Source: Pseudomonas sp. JUb42 (GTDB lineage Bacteria > Pseudomonadota > Gammaproteobacteria > Pseudomonadales > Pseudomonadaceae). Taken from it: a DNA stretch of 64,000 nucleotides. The DNA is taken from the NCBI RefSeq assembly GCF_024807945.1, contig NZ_JANUFD010000021.1, forward strand, positions 1 through 64,000, read 5' to 3'. Positions 33,025-42,201 of this stretch are shown here, piece after piece. The notes below the pieces were generated by a model. It did no database searches and had not been told where the DNA came from. It worked only from the letters and a program-made list of their open reading frames with translations. The position numbers and the translations under genes are program-made. Position 1 is the stretch's first letter. Each line of letters opens with the position of its first letter.

Positions 33025-34758
33025 ATGCGTAACGTCGATGAAAACAGCTTGCAGGCTGCGTTAAAAGCTTGTAAAGGCAGTTTCATATCAGTCGGTATCT
33101 TCAGTTTGTTCGTGAATGCCCTGATGCTGGTTCCTACCTTTTATATGCTCCAGGTCTACGGGCGTGTGGTCACCAGTGGCAGCATGACCACGTTGGCCGT
33201 GCTGACCCTCATCATGGTCATTCTTACCATTACCACAGGTCTGTTGGAGTGGGTGCGTTCGCGCATCATGATTCGCGTCAGTACCAAGCTCGACGTCATC
33301 CTCGCTCGCGATGTGTACCGCGCCAGTTTCAAAATGGCTCTCGCGACCGGCGGCATGAACTCCTCGGCCCAGCCCCTGAGCGATCTGACCGCCTTGCGTC
33401 AGTTCCTGACCGGCAACGGCCTGTTCGCCTTCTTCGATGCCCCATGGCTGCCGATCTACCTGGCCGTGATGTTCATGTTCCACCCTTGGTATGGCTGGAC
33501 CGCCGTGGCCAGTGCCATCGTGCTGCTGATCCTGGCCTATGCCAACGAGAAGGTCACCAGCAAGCCGATCGCCAACGCCAACCGCGAAAACATGGCCGCC
33601 AGCCTGCACACCACCAAGAACCTGCGCAATGCTGAAGTCATTGAGTCCATGGGGATGCTCAATAACTTGATCAATCGCTGGTCCCTGCGTCAGAAGAAGG
33701 TCCTGCTGCTGCAATCGGAAGCCAGTGACAAGGGCGGCAACATCACCTACGCCTCGAAAAGCTTCCGGGTCATGGTGCAGTCGTTGATCCTCGGCCTGGG
33801 TGCTTACCTGGCGGTCAACCACGAAATTTCCTCGGGCCTGATCATTGCCGGTTCCGTGCTGCTGGGCCGCGCCCTGGCGCCAATCGATCTGATCATCGGC
33901 AGCTGGAAAGGCTTCATCGCCGCCCGCGGCCAGTACAACCGTCTCAATGAAATGCTCTCCAAGCTGCAGTCGGAGCCTGAGCGCATGCCGCTGCCGGCGC
34001 CGCTGGGCAACGTCAGCGTGGAAAACATGATTGTCGGCGCGCCGAACTCGCGCGTGGCCATCATCAAAGGCATCAGCTTCGCGGTACCGGCCGGCACCAT
34101 CGTCGGTGTCATCGGCCCGAGTGCCTCGGGTAAGTCGACCCTGGCCCGTGCGCTGCTGGGCATCTGGCCACCACAGCACGGTACCGTGCGTCTGGACGGT
34201 GCCGATATCAGCAACTGGGACAAGATCGAACTGGGCCCGCACATTGGCTACCTGCCTCAGGACATCGAACTGTTCGAAGGCACCGTCGGCGACAACATTG
34301 CCCGTTTCGGTGAAGTCGATCCGGAAATGGTCGTGCAGGCCGCCAAAGTGGCCGGCGTTCACGAAATGATCCTGTTGCTGCCCGAAGGCTACGACACCGT
34401 GATCGGCAGCGACGGCGTCAGCCTCTCCGGCGGTCAGCGTCAGCGCGTCGGCCTGGCCCGTGCCCTGTACGGCACACCGAAACTGATCATCCTCGACGAG
34501 CCGAACTCCAACCTCGACGAAATCGGCGAGCGCGCCCTGTCCTACGCCCTGACTTATCTCAAGGCCGAAGGCTCGACAGTGTTCGTGATTACCCACCGCA
34601 CCAATATCCTCTCCCAGCTCGATCGTCTGCTGGTGATGAAGGATGGTCTGCTCAGCATGTTCGGGCCGACCGAGCAGGTGGTGGCCGAACTCAGTGCCAA
34701 AGCCAACAGCCAGAAAAACCAGGTTGCCACCGCAGGCGCAGCGCCTACCAGCGCCTGA
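33025..34758 (+). CDS. Type I secretion ABC transporter (PrtD/AprD type)
   Basis: 577 residues: a membrane domain with five to six spans (about 20-300; ISVGIFSLFVNALMLVPTFYMLQVYGRV is typical of PrtD/HasD/RsaD exporters) and an ATPase with Walker A IGPSASGKSTLARALLG, Q-loop YLPQDIELF, signature LSGGQRQRVGLARALY and Walker B LIILDEPNSNLD. No C39 peptidase domain, as expected for exporters of RTX proteins with C-terminal signals. First gene of the operon, followed after 13 bp by the adaptor. Its likely substrates are the DUF4214 proteins. Confidence 0.93.
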   Translation: MRNVDENSLQAALKACKGSFISVGIFSLFVNALMLVPTFYMLQVYGRVVTSGSMTTLAVLTLIMVILTITTGLLEWVRSRIMIRVSTKLDVILARDVYRASFKMALATGGMNSSAQPLSDLTALRQFLTGNGLFAFFDAPWLPIYLAVMFMFHPWYGWTAVASAIVLLILAYANEKVTSKPIANANRENMAASLHTTKNLRNAEVIESMGMLNNLINRWSLRQKKVLLLQSEASDKGGNITYASKSFRVMVQSLILGLGAYLAVNHEISSGLIIAGSVLLGRALAPIDLIIGSWKGFIAARGQYNRLNEMLSKLQSEPERMPLPAPLGNVSVENMIVGAPNSRVAIIKGISFAVPAGTIVGVIGPSASGKSTLARALLGIWPPQHGTVRLDGADISNWDKIELGPHIGYLPQDIELFEGTVGDNIARFGEVDPEMVVQAAKVAGVHEMILLLPEGYDTVIGSDGVSLSGGQRQRVGLARALYGTPKLIILDEPNSNLDEIGERALSYALTYLKAEGSTVFVITHRTNILSQLDRLLVMKDGLLSMFGPTEQVVAELSAKANSQKNQVATAGAAPTSA

Positions 34759-34771
34759 CAGGAATACGTCG

Positions 34772-36097
34772 ATGAACCGAAATATGATTGCCACCGCCGC
34801 CGACAACTTCCATGACCTGCCCACGTCCGACGCCAAGTCGCGGCGCATTGGCTACACGATCATCTTTGTTGTCTTCGGTATCTTTGGCACCTGGGCGGCC
34901 GTTGCGCCGCTCGACAGCGCGGTCAACGCCCCGGGTGTGGTCACCGTGCAGACCTACCGCAAGACCGTGCAGCATCTGGAAGGCGGTATCGTCAAAGAGC
35001 TGCTGGTACACGACGGCGACACCGTCAAGGCCGGCGACCCGCTGATCGTCCTCGATGACTCCCAGGTGCGTGCCGAGTACGAAATCAACCGGGGTCAACT
35101 GGTTGCGGCCAAGGCCACCGAAGCGCGTCTGCGTGCTGAACGCGATGGCAAGACCAGCATCGACTTCAGCGACATGATCGAGCACGACACCCCGCGCGGC
35201 AAAGAAGCCCAGGCCACTGAGACTCAGGTGTTCAACGCCCGCCGTAACGCCCGTCTGGGCGAGATTTCGGTGCTGCAAGAGCGCGTCGGCCAGCTCAACG
35301 AGCAGATCAAGGGCCTCGGCGCCATGATCTCCACCAAGAACAATCTGGGCAAATCCTACAACGGCGAAATCAAGGAGCTGAGCGACCTGCTGGCCCAGGG
35401 CTTCGTCGACAAGCAGCGCCTGCTGGATCAGCAGCGCAAGCTGGACATGCTCAAGTCCGAAATTGCCGACCACGACTCGACCATCACCAAGACCCGTCTG
35501 CAGATCAACGAAACCCAGTTGCAGATCCTGCAACGCAACAAGGATTTCAACTCGGACGTGGTCAAGCAATTGGCCGAAACCCAGACCAAGGTCTACGACC
35601 TGCAGGAACGCGTCGCGGCCTACCAGGACCGCCTGAGCCGTGTAGTCATTCGTGCTCCGGATGACGGCATGGTCATCGGCATGACCGTGCACACCGTCGG
35701 CGGTATCGTCCGCGCGGCCACGCCGTTGCTGGACATCGTCCCTTCGGTCTCCGACCTGATCGTCGAAGTGCATGTGCAGCCAGTGGACATCGACCGCATT
35801 GCCATCGGCAAGCCGGCGAAGATCCGCTTCAGCGCCTTCAACGCCACGACCACCCCGGAAATCGAAGGCGAAGTGATCCAGATCTCCGCCGACCGCCTGA
35901 CCGACGAACGTACCGGCGCGCCTTACTACCTGGCCCGCCTGCGCGTGACGGCTGAAGGCGAGAAGAAGCTGGGTGATCGCAAACTGGTGCCAGGTATGCC
36001 GGGTGATGCCATGATCGTCACCGGTTCACGCACCATGCTGCAGTACATCCTGCAACCGGCCCGTAATGCCATCACTGAATCGATGATCGAGGAATGA
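34772..36097 (+). CDS. Type I secretion membrane fusion protein (HlyD family)
   Basis: 441 residues. One span at about 25-45 (IGYTIIFVVFGIFGTWAAVAPL), then the biotinyl-lipoyl half LEGGIVKELLVHDGDTVKAGDPLIVLDD, a long coiled coil (about 95-280), the second half RVVIRAPDDGMVIGM, and the family ending RTMLQYILQPARNAITESM. The start at MNRNMIATAADNF follows a CAGGAA ribosome site. It spans the periplasm between the ABC protein and the TolC-like channel. Confidence 0.93.
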   Translation: MNRNMIATAADNFHDLPTSDAKSRRIGYTIIFVVFGIFGTWAAVAPLDSAVNAPGVVTVQTYRKTVQHLEGGIVKELLVHDGDTVKAGDPLIVLDDSQVRAEYEINRGQLVAAKATEARLRAERDGKTSIDFSDMIEHDTPRGKEAQATETQVFNARRNARLGEISVLQERVGQLNEQIKGLGAMISTKNNLGKSYNGEIKELSDLLAQGFVDKQRLLDQQRKLDMLKSEIADHDSTITKTRLQINETQLQILQRNKDFNSDVVKQLAETQTKVYDLQERVAAYQDRLSRVVIRAPDDGMVIGMTVHTVGGIVRAATPLLDIVPSVSDLIVEVHVQPVDIDRIAIGKPAKIRFSAFNATTTPEIEGEVIQISADRLTDERTGAPYYLARLRVTAEGEKKLGDRKLVPGMPGDAMIVTGSRTMLQYILQPARNAITESMIEE

Positions 36098-37515
36098 TTG
36101 TGCGCCGTCTGTTCCCCTGTCTGATGTTGAGCTTGCTGTCTGTGCAGATCCAGGCAGCCGAGGTCAAGATTGCTGAACCTGCGACCGCCAAGCCACCGGC
36201 CACCAGTGTCAGTGCCAAGACCTACACAGCCGACCTGCTGTCGCTGTATCGCGAGTCGCGTCTGGAGGACCCGCGGGTCCTGGCGTCCTATGCCCGCAAC
36301 CTGGCAAGCCAGGCGCATGCGGACGAGGCCTTTGGTTCGTTGCTGCCGCAGATCACCGCCCAGGCGGGGGGTAACCGCATCAAGCAGACCAACGAACTGC
36401 AAGACCAGGTCTATAACAGCGAGAACTACAGCATCAGCTTGAGCCAGGCCTTATACAACAAGGCTGCCTGGGAGAACTACCAGAAGTACAAGAAAACGAT
36501 CAAGCAGACTGAATCAGAGAGCGTCGAGGCCCAGGCCGAAGCGGCCCTGGACCTGGCCCAGCGTTACTTTGCCGCCCTGGCCGCAGACGACGAGCTGGAG
36601 CTGACCGAAGCTGAACTGCGCACCAACCAGGGCAGCCTTGACCGGGTCAATGCGCTGTACGCCAAGCAACTGGCCATGATCACTGACGTGCTGGATCTGC
36701 GTGCCCGGGTCGATACCCTGGCCGCCCAGGCGGTCGACGACCGTAACCAGGTGCGCGTCAGCCGCGCGGCCCTGTCGGAAATCGTCGGCCGCCCGGTCAC
36801 GGAAAAACTCAGCCGTATCCGCACCGATGCCCAGTTCAAGGTTTCCGACCAGAGCCTGGACACCTGGGTGCAGAACGCCCTGCAGGAAAACCCGACCCTC
36901 AAGGCCAACATCGCTGCGGTGGATGTCGCTGAAGCCGGTGTTCGCGGCGGCAATGCCGGGCATTACCCGACCCTGGCCCTGCAACTCAGCGCGCAGAACA
37001 CCAACGAAGGCTATAACAACGCCCTGGCGCCCAAGACCGACAGCTACGTAGCCGGTCTGGTCCTGCAAGTGCCGATCTACAGCGGCGGCTCGACCTCTGC
37101 CCGTGTGCGTGGCCTGGTCCAGGACCAGATCAGCGCCGAGCAGCAACTGGAAGCGACCCGTCGCCAAGTGGTCAAAGAGACCACTAACGCGTATCTGACT
37201 GCCGATTCCAACGTCGAAAAAATGCGTGCTAACGTCAACGCACTGAATTCGGCAACGCAAGCGAGCATCGCTTCGCAGAAATCTTTTGCTTATGGCGTGG
37301 TCAACGCCGTGGACGTTTTGAACGCCACCCAGGCCGAATTCAAAGCCAGGCGCGACCTGCTCAAGACCCAATACGATTTCATTACCAATCTGTTCGTTCT
37401 CAATCGCTGGGCCGGCAAGGTGTCCACCGAGAGTGTCGAGAGCGTCAACGCTTGGTTGAGCAATAACAGCACAACGGACCCAGTCCCTGTCCCCGACCGG
37501 AAGTCAAAACAATGA
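36094..37515 (+). CDS. TolC-family outer-membrane channel of the type I system
   Basis: 473 residues with a signal peptide (VRRLFPCLMLSLLSVQIQAAE). Two repeated TolC/OEP units: YRESRLEDPRVLASYARNLASQAHADEAFGSLLPQI and PTLKANIAAVDVAEAGVRGGNAGHYPTLALQLSAQ, the latter with the usual GxxPxL pattern. The C-terminus FITNLFVLNRWAGKVSTESVESVNAWL fits PrtF/AprF-like channels. The first codon overlaps the adaptor stop, and the stop overlaps the gmd start. Confidence 0.92.
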   Translation: MIVRRLFPCLMLSLLSVQIQAAEVKIAEPATAKPPATSVSAKTYTADLLSLYRESRLEDPRVLASYARNLASQAHADEAFGSLLPQITAQAGGNRIKQTNELQDQVYNSENYSISLSQALYNKAAWENYQKYKKTIKQTESESVEAQAEAALDLAQRYFAALAADDELELTEAELRTNQGSLDRVNALYAKQLAMITDVLDLRARVDTLAAQAVDDRNQVRVSRAALSEIVGRPVTEKLSRIRTDAQFKVSDQSLDTWVQNALQENPTLKANIAAVDVAEAGVRGGNAGHYPTLALQLSAQNTNEGYNNALAPKTDSYVAGLVLQVPIYSGGSTSARVRGLVQDQISAEQQLEATRRQVVKETTNAYLTADSNVEKMRANVNALNSATQASIASQKSFAYGVVNAVDVLNATQAEFKARRDLLKTQYDFITNLFVLNRWAGKVSTESVESVNAWLSNNSTTDPVPVPDRKSKQ

Positions 37516-38558
37516 GCACACCCAGCAAATCCGTCATCATCACAGGCATCACCGGTCAGGATGGCGCCTACCTGACTCAGCTGTTGCTGGAGAAAGGCTA
37601 CAAGGTCTACGGCACCTACCGCCGCACCAGTTCGGTCAACTTCTGGCGTCTTGAAGAAGTCGGCGTGCTGAACCACCCGAACCTGGAACTGGTCGAGCAC
37701 GACCTGACTGACCTCAGCGCCAGCATCCGCCTGATGCAGAAAGCCGAGCCGAGCGAAGTGTATAACCTCGCCGCCCAGAGCTTCGTTGGCGTGTCCTTCG
37801 ACCAACCGCTGACCACCGCCGAAATCACCGGCCTGGGCGCGGTCAACCTGCTCGAAGCCATCCGCATCGTTAACCCGAAGATCCGCTTCTATCAGGCGTC
37901 GACCTCGGAAATGTTCGGCAAGGTGCAGCAGGTCCCGCAGACCGAAGCCACTGATTTCTACCCACGCAGCCCGTATGGCGTGGCCAAGCTCTACGCGCAC
38001 TGGATGACCATCAACTACCGCGAGTCCTACGGGATCTTCGGTTCCAGCGGCATCCTGTTCAACCACGAGTCGCCGCTGCGCGGCAAAGAGTTCGTGACCC
38101 GCAAGATCACCGACGCCGTGGCACGCATCTCCCTGGGCAAGCAGGACGTGCTGGAGCTGGGCAACATGGACGCTAAGCGCGACTGGGGTTTTGCCAAGGA
38201 ATACGTCGAAGGGATGTGGCGCATGCTGCAGGCCGACGAGCCGGACACCTTCGTGCTGGCCACCAACCGTACCGAAACCGTGCGTGACTTCGTGTCGATG
38301 GCCTTCAAGGCCGTGGACATCTCGCTGGAATGGAAAGGCAGTGCCGACAACGAACACGGCATCGACACCAAGACCGGCAAGACCGTCATCCAGGTCAACC
38401 CCAAGTTCTACCGCCCGGCCGAAGTCGAGCTGCTGATCGGCGACCCGGAAAAAGCCAAGCGCGTACTGGGCTGGGAAGCCAAGACCAGCCTGGAGCAACT
38501 GTGCCAGCTGATGGTTGACGCTGACCTTGAGCGCGTCAAAAGCGGTAAATCCTTCTAA
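37512..38558 (+). CDS. gmd: GDP-mannose 4,6-dehydratase
   Basis: 348 residues. Rossmann motif IITGITGQDGAYLTQLLLEKGY, YGTYRRTSS, the catalytic STSEMFG and YPRSPYGVAKLYAHW (YxxxK), NHESPLRGKEFVTRKI and GNMDAKRDWGFAKEYVEGMW. All are hallmark Gmd segments. It makes GDP-4-keto-6-deoxy-D-mannose, the precursor of D-rhamnose, perosamine or L-fucose. No reductase or aminotransferase follows here, so the final sugar depends on a gene elsewhere. The ATG overlaps the stop of the TolC-like gene by 4 bp. Confidence 0.95.
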   Translation: MSTPSKSVIITGITGQDGAYLTQLLLEKGYKVYGTYRRTSSVNFWRLEEVGVLNHPNLELVEHDLTDLSASIRLMQKAEPSEVYNLAAQSFVGVSFDQPLTTAEITGLGAVNLLEAIRIVNPKIRFYQASTSEMFGKVQQVPQTEATDFYPRSPYGVAKLYAHWMTINYRESYGIFGSSGILFNHESPLRGKEFVTRKITDAVARISLGKQDVLELGNMDAKRDWGFAKEYVEGMWRMLQADEPDTFVLATNRTETVRDFVSMAFKAVDISLEWKGSADNEHGIDTKTGKTVIQVNPKFYRPAEVELLIGDPEKAKRVLGWEAKTSLEQLCQLMVDADLERVKSGKSF

Positions 38559-38664
38559 ATAGTACCCACGCCGCCCGCCGTTCGAGCCCCTGGTTCGGAC
38601 GGCGGGCGTGCTTGCTTGTGGTGAGTCGTATTTTTATTCAAGCAACCCTTTATATGTCTTTCCC

Positions 38665-38758
38665 TGTGGGAGCCGCCTTTGGTGGCGATCGAGTGCGCAG
38701 CGCTCGTAAATATTTTGCGAGTGCTGCGCACTCGATCGCCAGCAAGCCGGCTCCCACA
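38665..38758. repeat. REP-like inverted pair
   Basis: tgtgggagccgcctttggtg and gccagcaagccggctcccac flank an inner hairpin of gagtgcgcagcgctcg type. Same family as 22807. It separates gmd from the glycosyltransferase gene and may uncouple expression. Confidence 0.8.
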
Positions 38759-38769
38759 ATGGTCCGCCC

Positions 38770-39900
38770 ATGAACCGTCTGCTATTCGACGTCACGCGCC
38801 TGCTTGAGTCCGGTCTGCACACCGGCATTCAGCGGGTCGTGCGCTGTCTGCTGGCCGCCTGCGAGCGGCAGTTTGCCGGGCAGGGTTATCAGGTGTCGGC
38901 CGTGACCTTCGCCGGGGAACACTGGCAGACTTACGCCGAACTGGCACCGCACCCGTGCCAGGGCCTGGGCGAGCATGCGCAGATGCCCGGCCAGCTGATC
39001 GAGCCGGGCGATGGCGATGTGCTGTTGATGTTCGATGCCTCCTGGTATGGCGAACCCTGGCAGGCGGTGGACGCCGCACTGGCTCGGGGCGCCCGGCTGG
39101 TGGGCATGGTCCACGACCTGTTGCCGCTGGAGCATCCCGACTGGTTCCGCGAAGGTCTGGAACAGCGCTTTGGCGATCACCTGCAACACATGGCCCGGCG
39201 TGCCGAGCGTCTGTTCGTGCCGACCGGTGCCGTGCAAGGGCGTCTGCAGCAGATGCTCGAGCGCGATGGCCACACCGTGCCCGTCGCGGTTCTGGCCCAT
39301 GGCGGCGACTTCTGCAACCAGCACGCCAGCGCCGAACAGATTGCCGAGTACCAAGGCTACCTGCCGGCCCCGGCCAGCACTGACGACCCGCTGTACCTGG
39401 TACTGGGCACCCTGGAGCCGCGCAAAAACCACGCGCTGATCCTCGATGCCTTCGACACCCTGTGGACCCAGGGCCGGACCCCGCGTCTGCTGTTCGTGGG
39501 CAAGGTCGGCTGGCAGGTTGATTCCCTGGTCGAGCGTCTGCAGAATCACCCGCTGCTTGGCCAACGCCTGTTTCACGCGGCCAACCTGAGCGACCCGGCG
39601 TTGCTCTGGCTGATCCGCAACAGTACCGCGCTGGTCTACGTGCCCCGTGACGAAGGCTTCGGCCTGCCGGTACTGGAAGCAGCGATGCAAGGCTGTCCGG
39701 TCATTGCCAGCGACATTCTGGTGCTGCGCGAAGCGGGCCGTCACTGGCCTTACTTTGTCGCCCCGGACAACCTCCCCGAACTCATTCAGGCCCTCTACAC
39801 CCACGTGCAGCATGAACCGGCCCCGGCCTTTCACCGCACCTGGGACGATGTGGCCCAAAAACTAGGAACCTTCCTGAACATGGCGAGCCGAGCACAATGA
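38770..39900 (+). CDS. GT4-family glycosyltransferase
   Basis: 376 residues from MNRLLFDVTRLLESGLHTGIQRVVRCLL. GT-B fold with VGMVHDLLPLEHPDWF, YLVLGTLEPRKNHALILDAFDTLW and the donor-site motif PRDEGFGLPVLEAAMQGCP (ExxxxxxxE). The GTLEPRKNH signature is typical of O-antigen mannosyltransferases of the WbdA/WbdB/MtfB type. Its stop overlaps the start of the wzm-like gene. Confidence 0.88.
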   Translation: MNRLLFDVTRLLESGLHTGIQRVVRCLLAACERQFAGQGYQVSAVTFAGEHWQTYAELAPHPCQGLGEHAQMPGQLIEPGDGDVLLMFDASWYGEPWQAVDAALARGARLVGMVHDLLPLEHPDWFREGLEQRFGDHLQHMARRAERLFVPTGAVQGRLQQMLERDGHTVPVAVLAHGGDFCNQHASAEQIAEYQGYLPAPASTDDPLYLVLGTLEPRKNHALILDAFDTLWTQGRTPRLLFVGKVGWQVDSLVERLQNHPLLGQRLFHAANLSDPALLWLIRNSTALVYVPRDEGFGLPVLEAAMQGCPVIASDILVLREAGRHWPYFVAPDNLPELIQALYTHVQHEPAPAFHRTWDDVAQKLGTFLNMASRAQ

Positions 39901-40685
39901 CGTTTATCAAGGACATCCTGCGTTTTCGCGGGCTGATCTACGCCATCACCCTGCGCGAGATCAAAAGCCGGTACGCCGGTTCGACCTTCGGCCCGCTGTG
40001 GTTGATCGTGCCACCGGTATTTATGGTCACCATCTACACCGTGATCTTTGCCCGCCTGATGCAGGCGCGCCTGCCCGGCATCGAACACCAGTACGCCTAC
40101 AGTATTTACCTGTGCGCCGGCCTGATTACCTGGAACCTGCTGCTGGAGCTGGTGCAGCGCGGCAAAGGGGTGTTCCTGGAACACGCCAACCTGATCAAGA
40201 AGTCGAACTTCCCCAAGTTCATTCTGTTTATTCCGGTCATCGCCGTGGCGTTGCTCAACACCGTGATGCTGCTGGTGTTGGTGCTGGGCTTCATGCTGGT
40301 GTCGGGCTATCCACTGTCGTTCAACACCCTGTTGATCTTCCCGTTGTTGGGCATCACCGTGGTGCTGGGTATTGCCGTGGGTGCGCTGCTGGCCACGTTG
40401 AACGTGTTCTTCCGCGACATCGGCCAGCTGACCGACGTGTTCTTCCAGGCGCTGTTCTGGGCCACGCCCATCGTCTACCCGCTGAGCATTCTGTCCGAGC
40501 CGGTGGCGCGCCTGCTGTCGTGGAACCCGGTGTTCTCCCTGGTGCTCAACGCGCAGAAAATCCTTTTGGGCGAGCCGATTTCGCGCATGCAGCTGGTATA
40601 CCCGCTGGTGTTCGGCGTTATCGTCTTCTTCCTGGCCGTGCTGTTGTACAAGCGCAGCTACAACGACCTACTTGATCAGATCTGA
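39897..40685 (+). CDS. wzm: ABC-2 polysaccharide exporter permease (Wzm)
   Basis: 262 residues with about six spans. N-terminal TLREIKSRYAGSTFGPLWLIVPP is the amphipathic gate-helix segment of Wzm/KpsM permeases, and the C-terminus ends LYKRSYNDLLDQI as usual. With Wzt it exports a complete polymer on undecaprenyl diphosphate to the periplasm. Overlaps the upstream glycosyltransferase and is one base from wzt. Confidence 0.93.
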   Translation: MTFIKDILRFRGLIYAITLREIKSRYAGSTFGPLWLIVPPVFMVTIYTVIFARLMQARLPGIEHQYAYSIYLCAGLITWNLLLELVQRGKGVFLEHANLIKKSNFPKFILFIPVIAVALLNTVMLLVLVLGFMLVSGYPLSFNTLLIFPLLGITVVLGIAVGALLATLNVFFRDIGQLTDVFFQALFWATPIVYPLSILSEPVARLLSWNPVFSLVLNAQKILLGEPISRMQLVYPLVFGVIVFFLAVLLYKRSYNDLLDQI

Positions 40686-40686
40686 T

Positions 40687-41895
40687 ATGACTATTCTCGT
40701 TGACCAGGTAGGGAAGGCCTATCCGAAACTCAAAGGCCGCTGGCACGCACTGGGCACCTGGCTGGGCCTGTGCGAGCGCGATCAGAACTGGATCATCCGC
40801 GACGTCAGTTTCAAGGTCGGGCAGGGCGAGTCCGTGGGCATCATCGGCGTCAACGGCGCCGGTAAAAGCACCCTGCTCAAACTGATCACCGGCACCGCCA
40901 TGCCCACCGAAGGCACCATCACCACCACCGGGCGCATCGCTGCGCTGCTGGAACTGGGCATGGGCTTTCACCCCGAATTCACCGGCCGTCAGAACGTTGC
41001 CCTGGCCGGGCGCATGCAGGGTCTGGAGCGTGATGAAATCGTTGCGCTGATGCCCGAGATCGAAGCCTTTGCCGAGATCGGCCATTACTTCGACATGCCG
41101 GTGCGTACCTACTCCTCGGGCATGTTCGTGCGCCTGGCCTTCAGCGTGGCCACCGCCGTGCGCCCGGAAGTGCTGATCGTCGACGAAGCCCTGGCCGTGG
41201 GCGATGCCTACTTCCAGCACAAATCCTTCGCGCGGATCCGTGACTTCCGCGAGCAGGGCACCACCTTGCTGTTCGTGTCCCACGACCCGGGCGCGATCAA
41301 GAGCCTGTGCGACCGCGCCATTTTGCTGGGCGATCACAAGATGCTCATGGACGGCAAACCCGATGACGTCTTGGACTTCTACAACTCGCTGATCGCGCGC
41401 AAGGAAGAAGGCAACCTGCAGGCCCAGGCGGTCAACGCACCGTATGCCGGGCGTTCCGGCAACGGTAAGGCACGCATCGAAGAACTGACCATCAGCAGCA
41501 ACGGCAAGGCCGCAGTCATGCTGGAAGTCGGCGCACCGCTGACCCTGACTTTGAAAATCAAGGCCAATCAGCCGATTTACGATTTGTCCCTGGGCTTCAT
41601 GTTCAAGGACCGCACCGGCTACGACATCTTCGGCACCAACACCTGGCTGCGCGGCGAAATGCGCGACCTGGGCGTCAATGCCGGTGTCGAACAGACCGTG
41701 ACCGTCGAGATCCCGGCCTTCAACGTCGGCCCCGGCAGCTACAGCCTGACCCTGGCCCTGCATGGCGGTGCCGACCATATCGAAGACAACTTCGACTGGT
41801 GGGACAAGGCTGCAGTGTTCAACGTCATGGGCCATAGCGGTTACAAACACTTCGCCGGTGTATGTGCCCTGGAAGCCAAATTTAGCCAGGCTTGA
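40687..41895 (+). CDS. wzt: ABC polysaccharide exporter ATPase with C-terminal carbohydrate-binding domain (Wzt)
   Basis: 402 residues. ATPase domain: Walker A IIGVNGAGKSTLLKLITG, signature YSSGMFVRLAFSVAT, Walker B EVLIVDEALAVGDAYF. A C-terminal domain of about 150 residues (from RSGNGKARIEELTISSNGKAAVMLEVG to the end) is the beta-sandwich that in Wzt of O8/O9a systems binds the capped non-reducing end of the glycan. The extended form predicts a polymer with a terminal cap, fitting the methyltransferase gene that follows. Confidence 0.93.
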   Translation: MTILVDQVGKAYPKLKGRWHALGTWLGLCERDQNWIIRDVSFKVGQGESVGIIGVNGAGKSTLLKLITGTAMPTEGTITTTGRIAALLELGMGFHPEFTGRQNVALAGRMQGLERDEIVALMPEIEAFAEIGHYFDMPVRTYSSGMFVRLAFSVATAVRPEVLIVDEALAVGDAYFQHKSFARIRDFREQGTTLLFVSHDPGAIKSLCDRAILLGDHKMLMDGKPDDVLDFYNSLIARKEEGNLQAQAVNAPYAGRSGNGKARIEELTISSNGKAAVMLEVGAPLTLTLKIKANQPIYDLSLGFMFKDRTGYDIFGTNTWLRGEMRDLGVNAGVEQTVTVEIPAFNVGPGSYSLTLALHGGADHIEDNFDWWDKAAVFNVMGHSGYKHFAGVCALEAKFSQA

Positions 41896-41905
41896 AACGC
41901 AAAGC

Positions 41906-41970
41906 TTCCCGGCTAAAGCCGGTCCCACAGAGTGCTGTGATCCTTTTGTGGGCCCGGCTTTAGCCGGGAA
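41906..41970. repeat. Hairpin of facing ttcccggctaaagccgg repeats
   Basis: TTCCCGGCTAAAGCCGG and CCGGCTTTAGCCGGGAA face each other around a 30-bp spacer, with a third partial copy at about 42014-42040. The 41896-42201 gap holds these repeats and no gene; the spacing suggests a break or weak terminator between wzt and the methyltransferase. Confidence 0.8.
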
Positions 41971-42201
41971 GGCCCTGTTCAAAATGCTGAATATGCAGCG
42001 GCTGTACCGACCCATTCCCGGCTGAAGCCGGTCCCACAGTGATTCTGTGTTTGCTGTTCAGCAGCTAAACACCCCCTCCCTCGACGCTGACAAGCCCACC
42101 TGCGTAGAATGGCCGCCTTCTGACTTTTGGCATGGCGCATTCCTACACGCGTCATGGACCTATCCGCTTGCATTGGCCCTACGGTCTCGAACGCCTAATA
42201 A

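Noticed and set aside
33088..34848. 586-codon minus-strand frame across the type I ABC gene
   Set aside because: Antisense shadow; all transporter motifs are on the plus strand.
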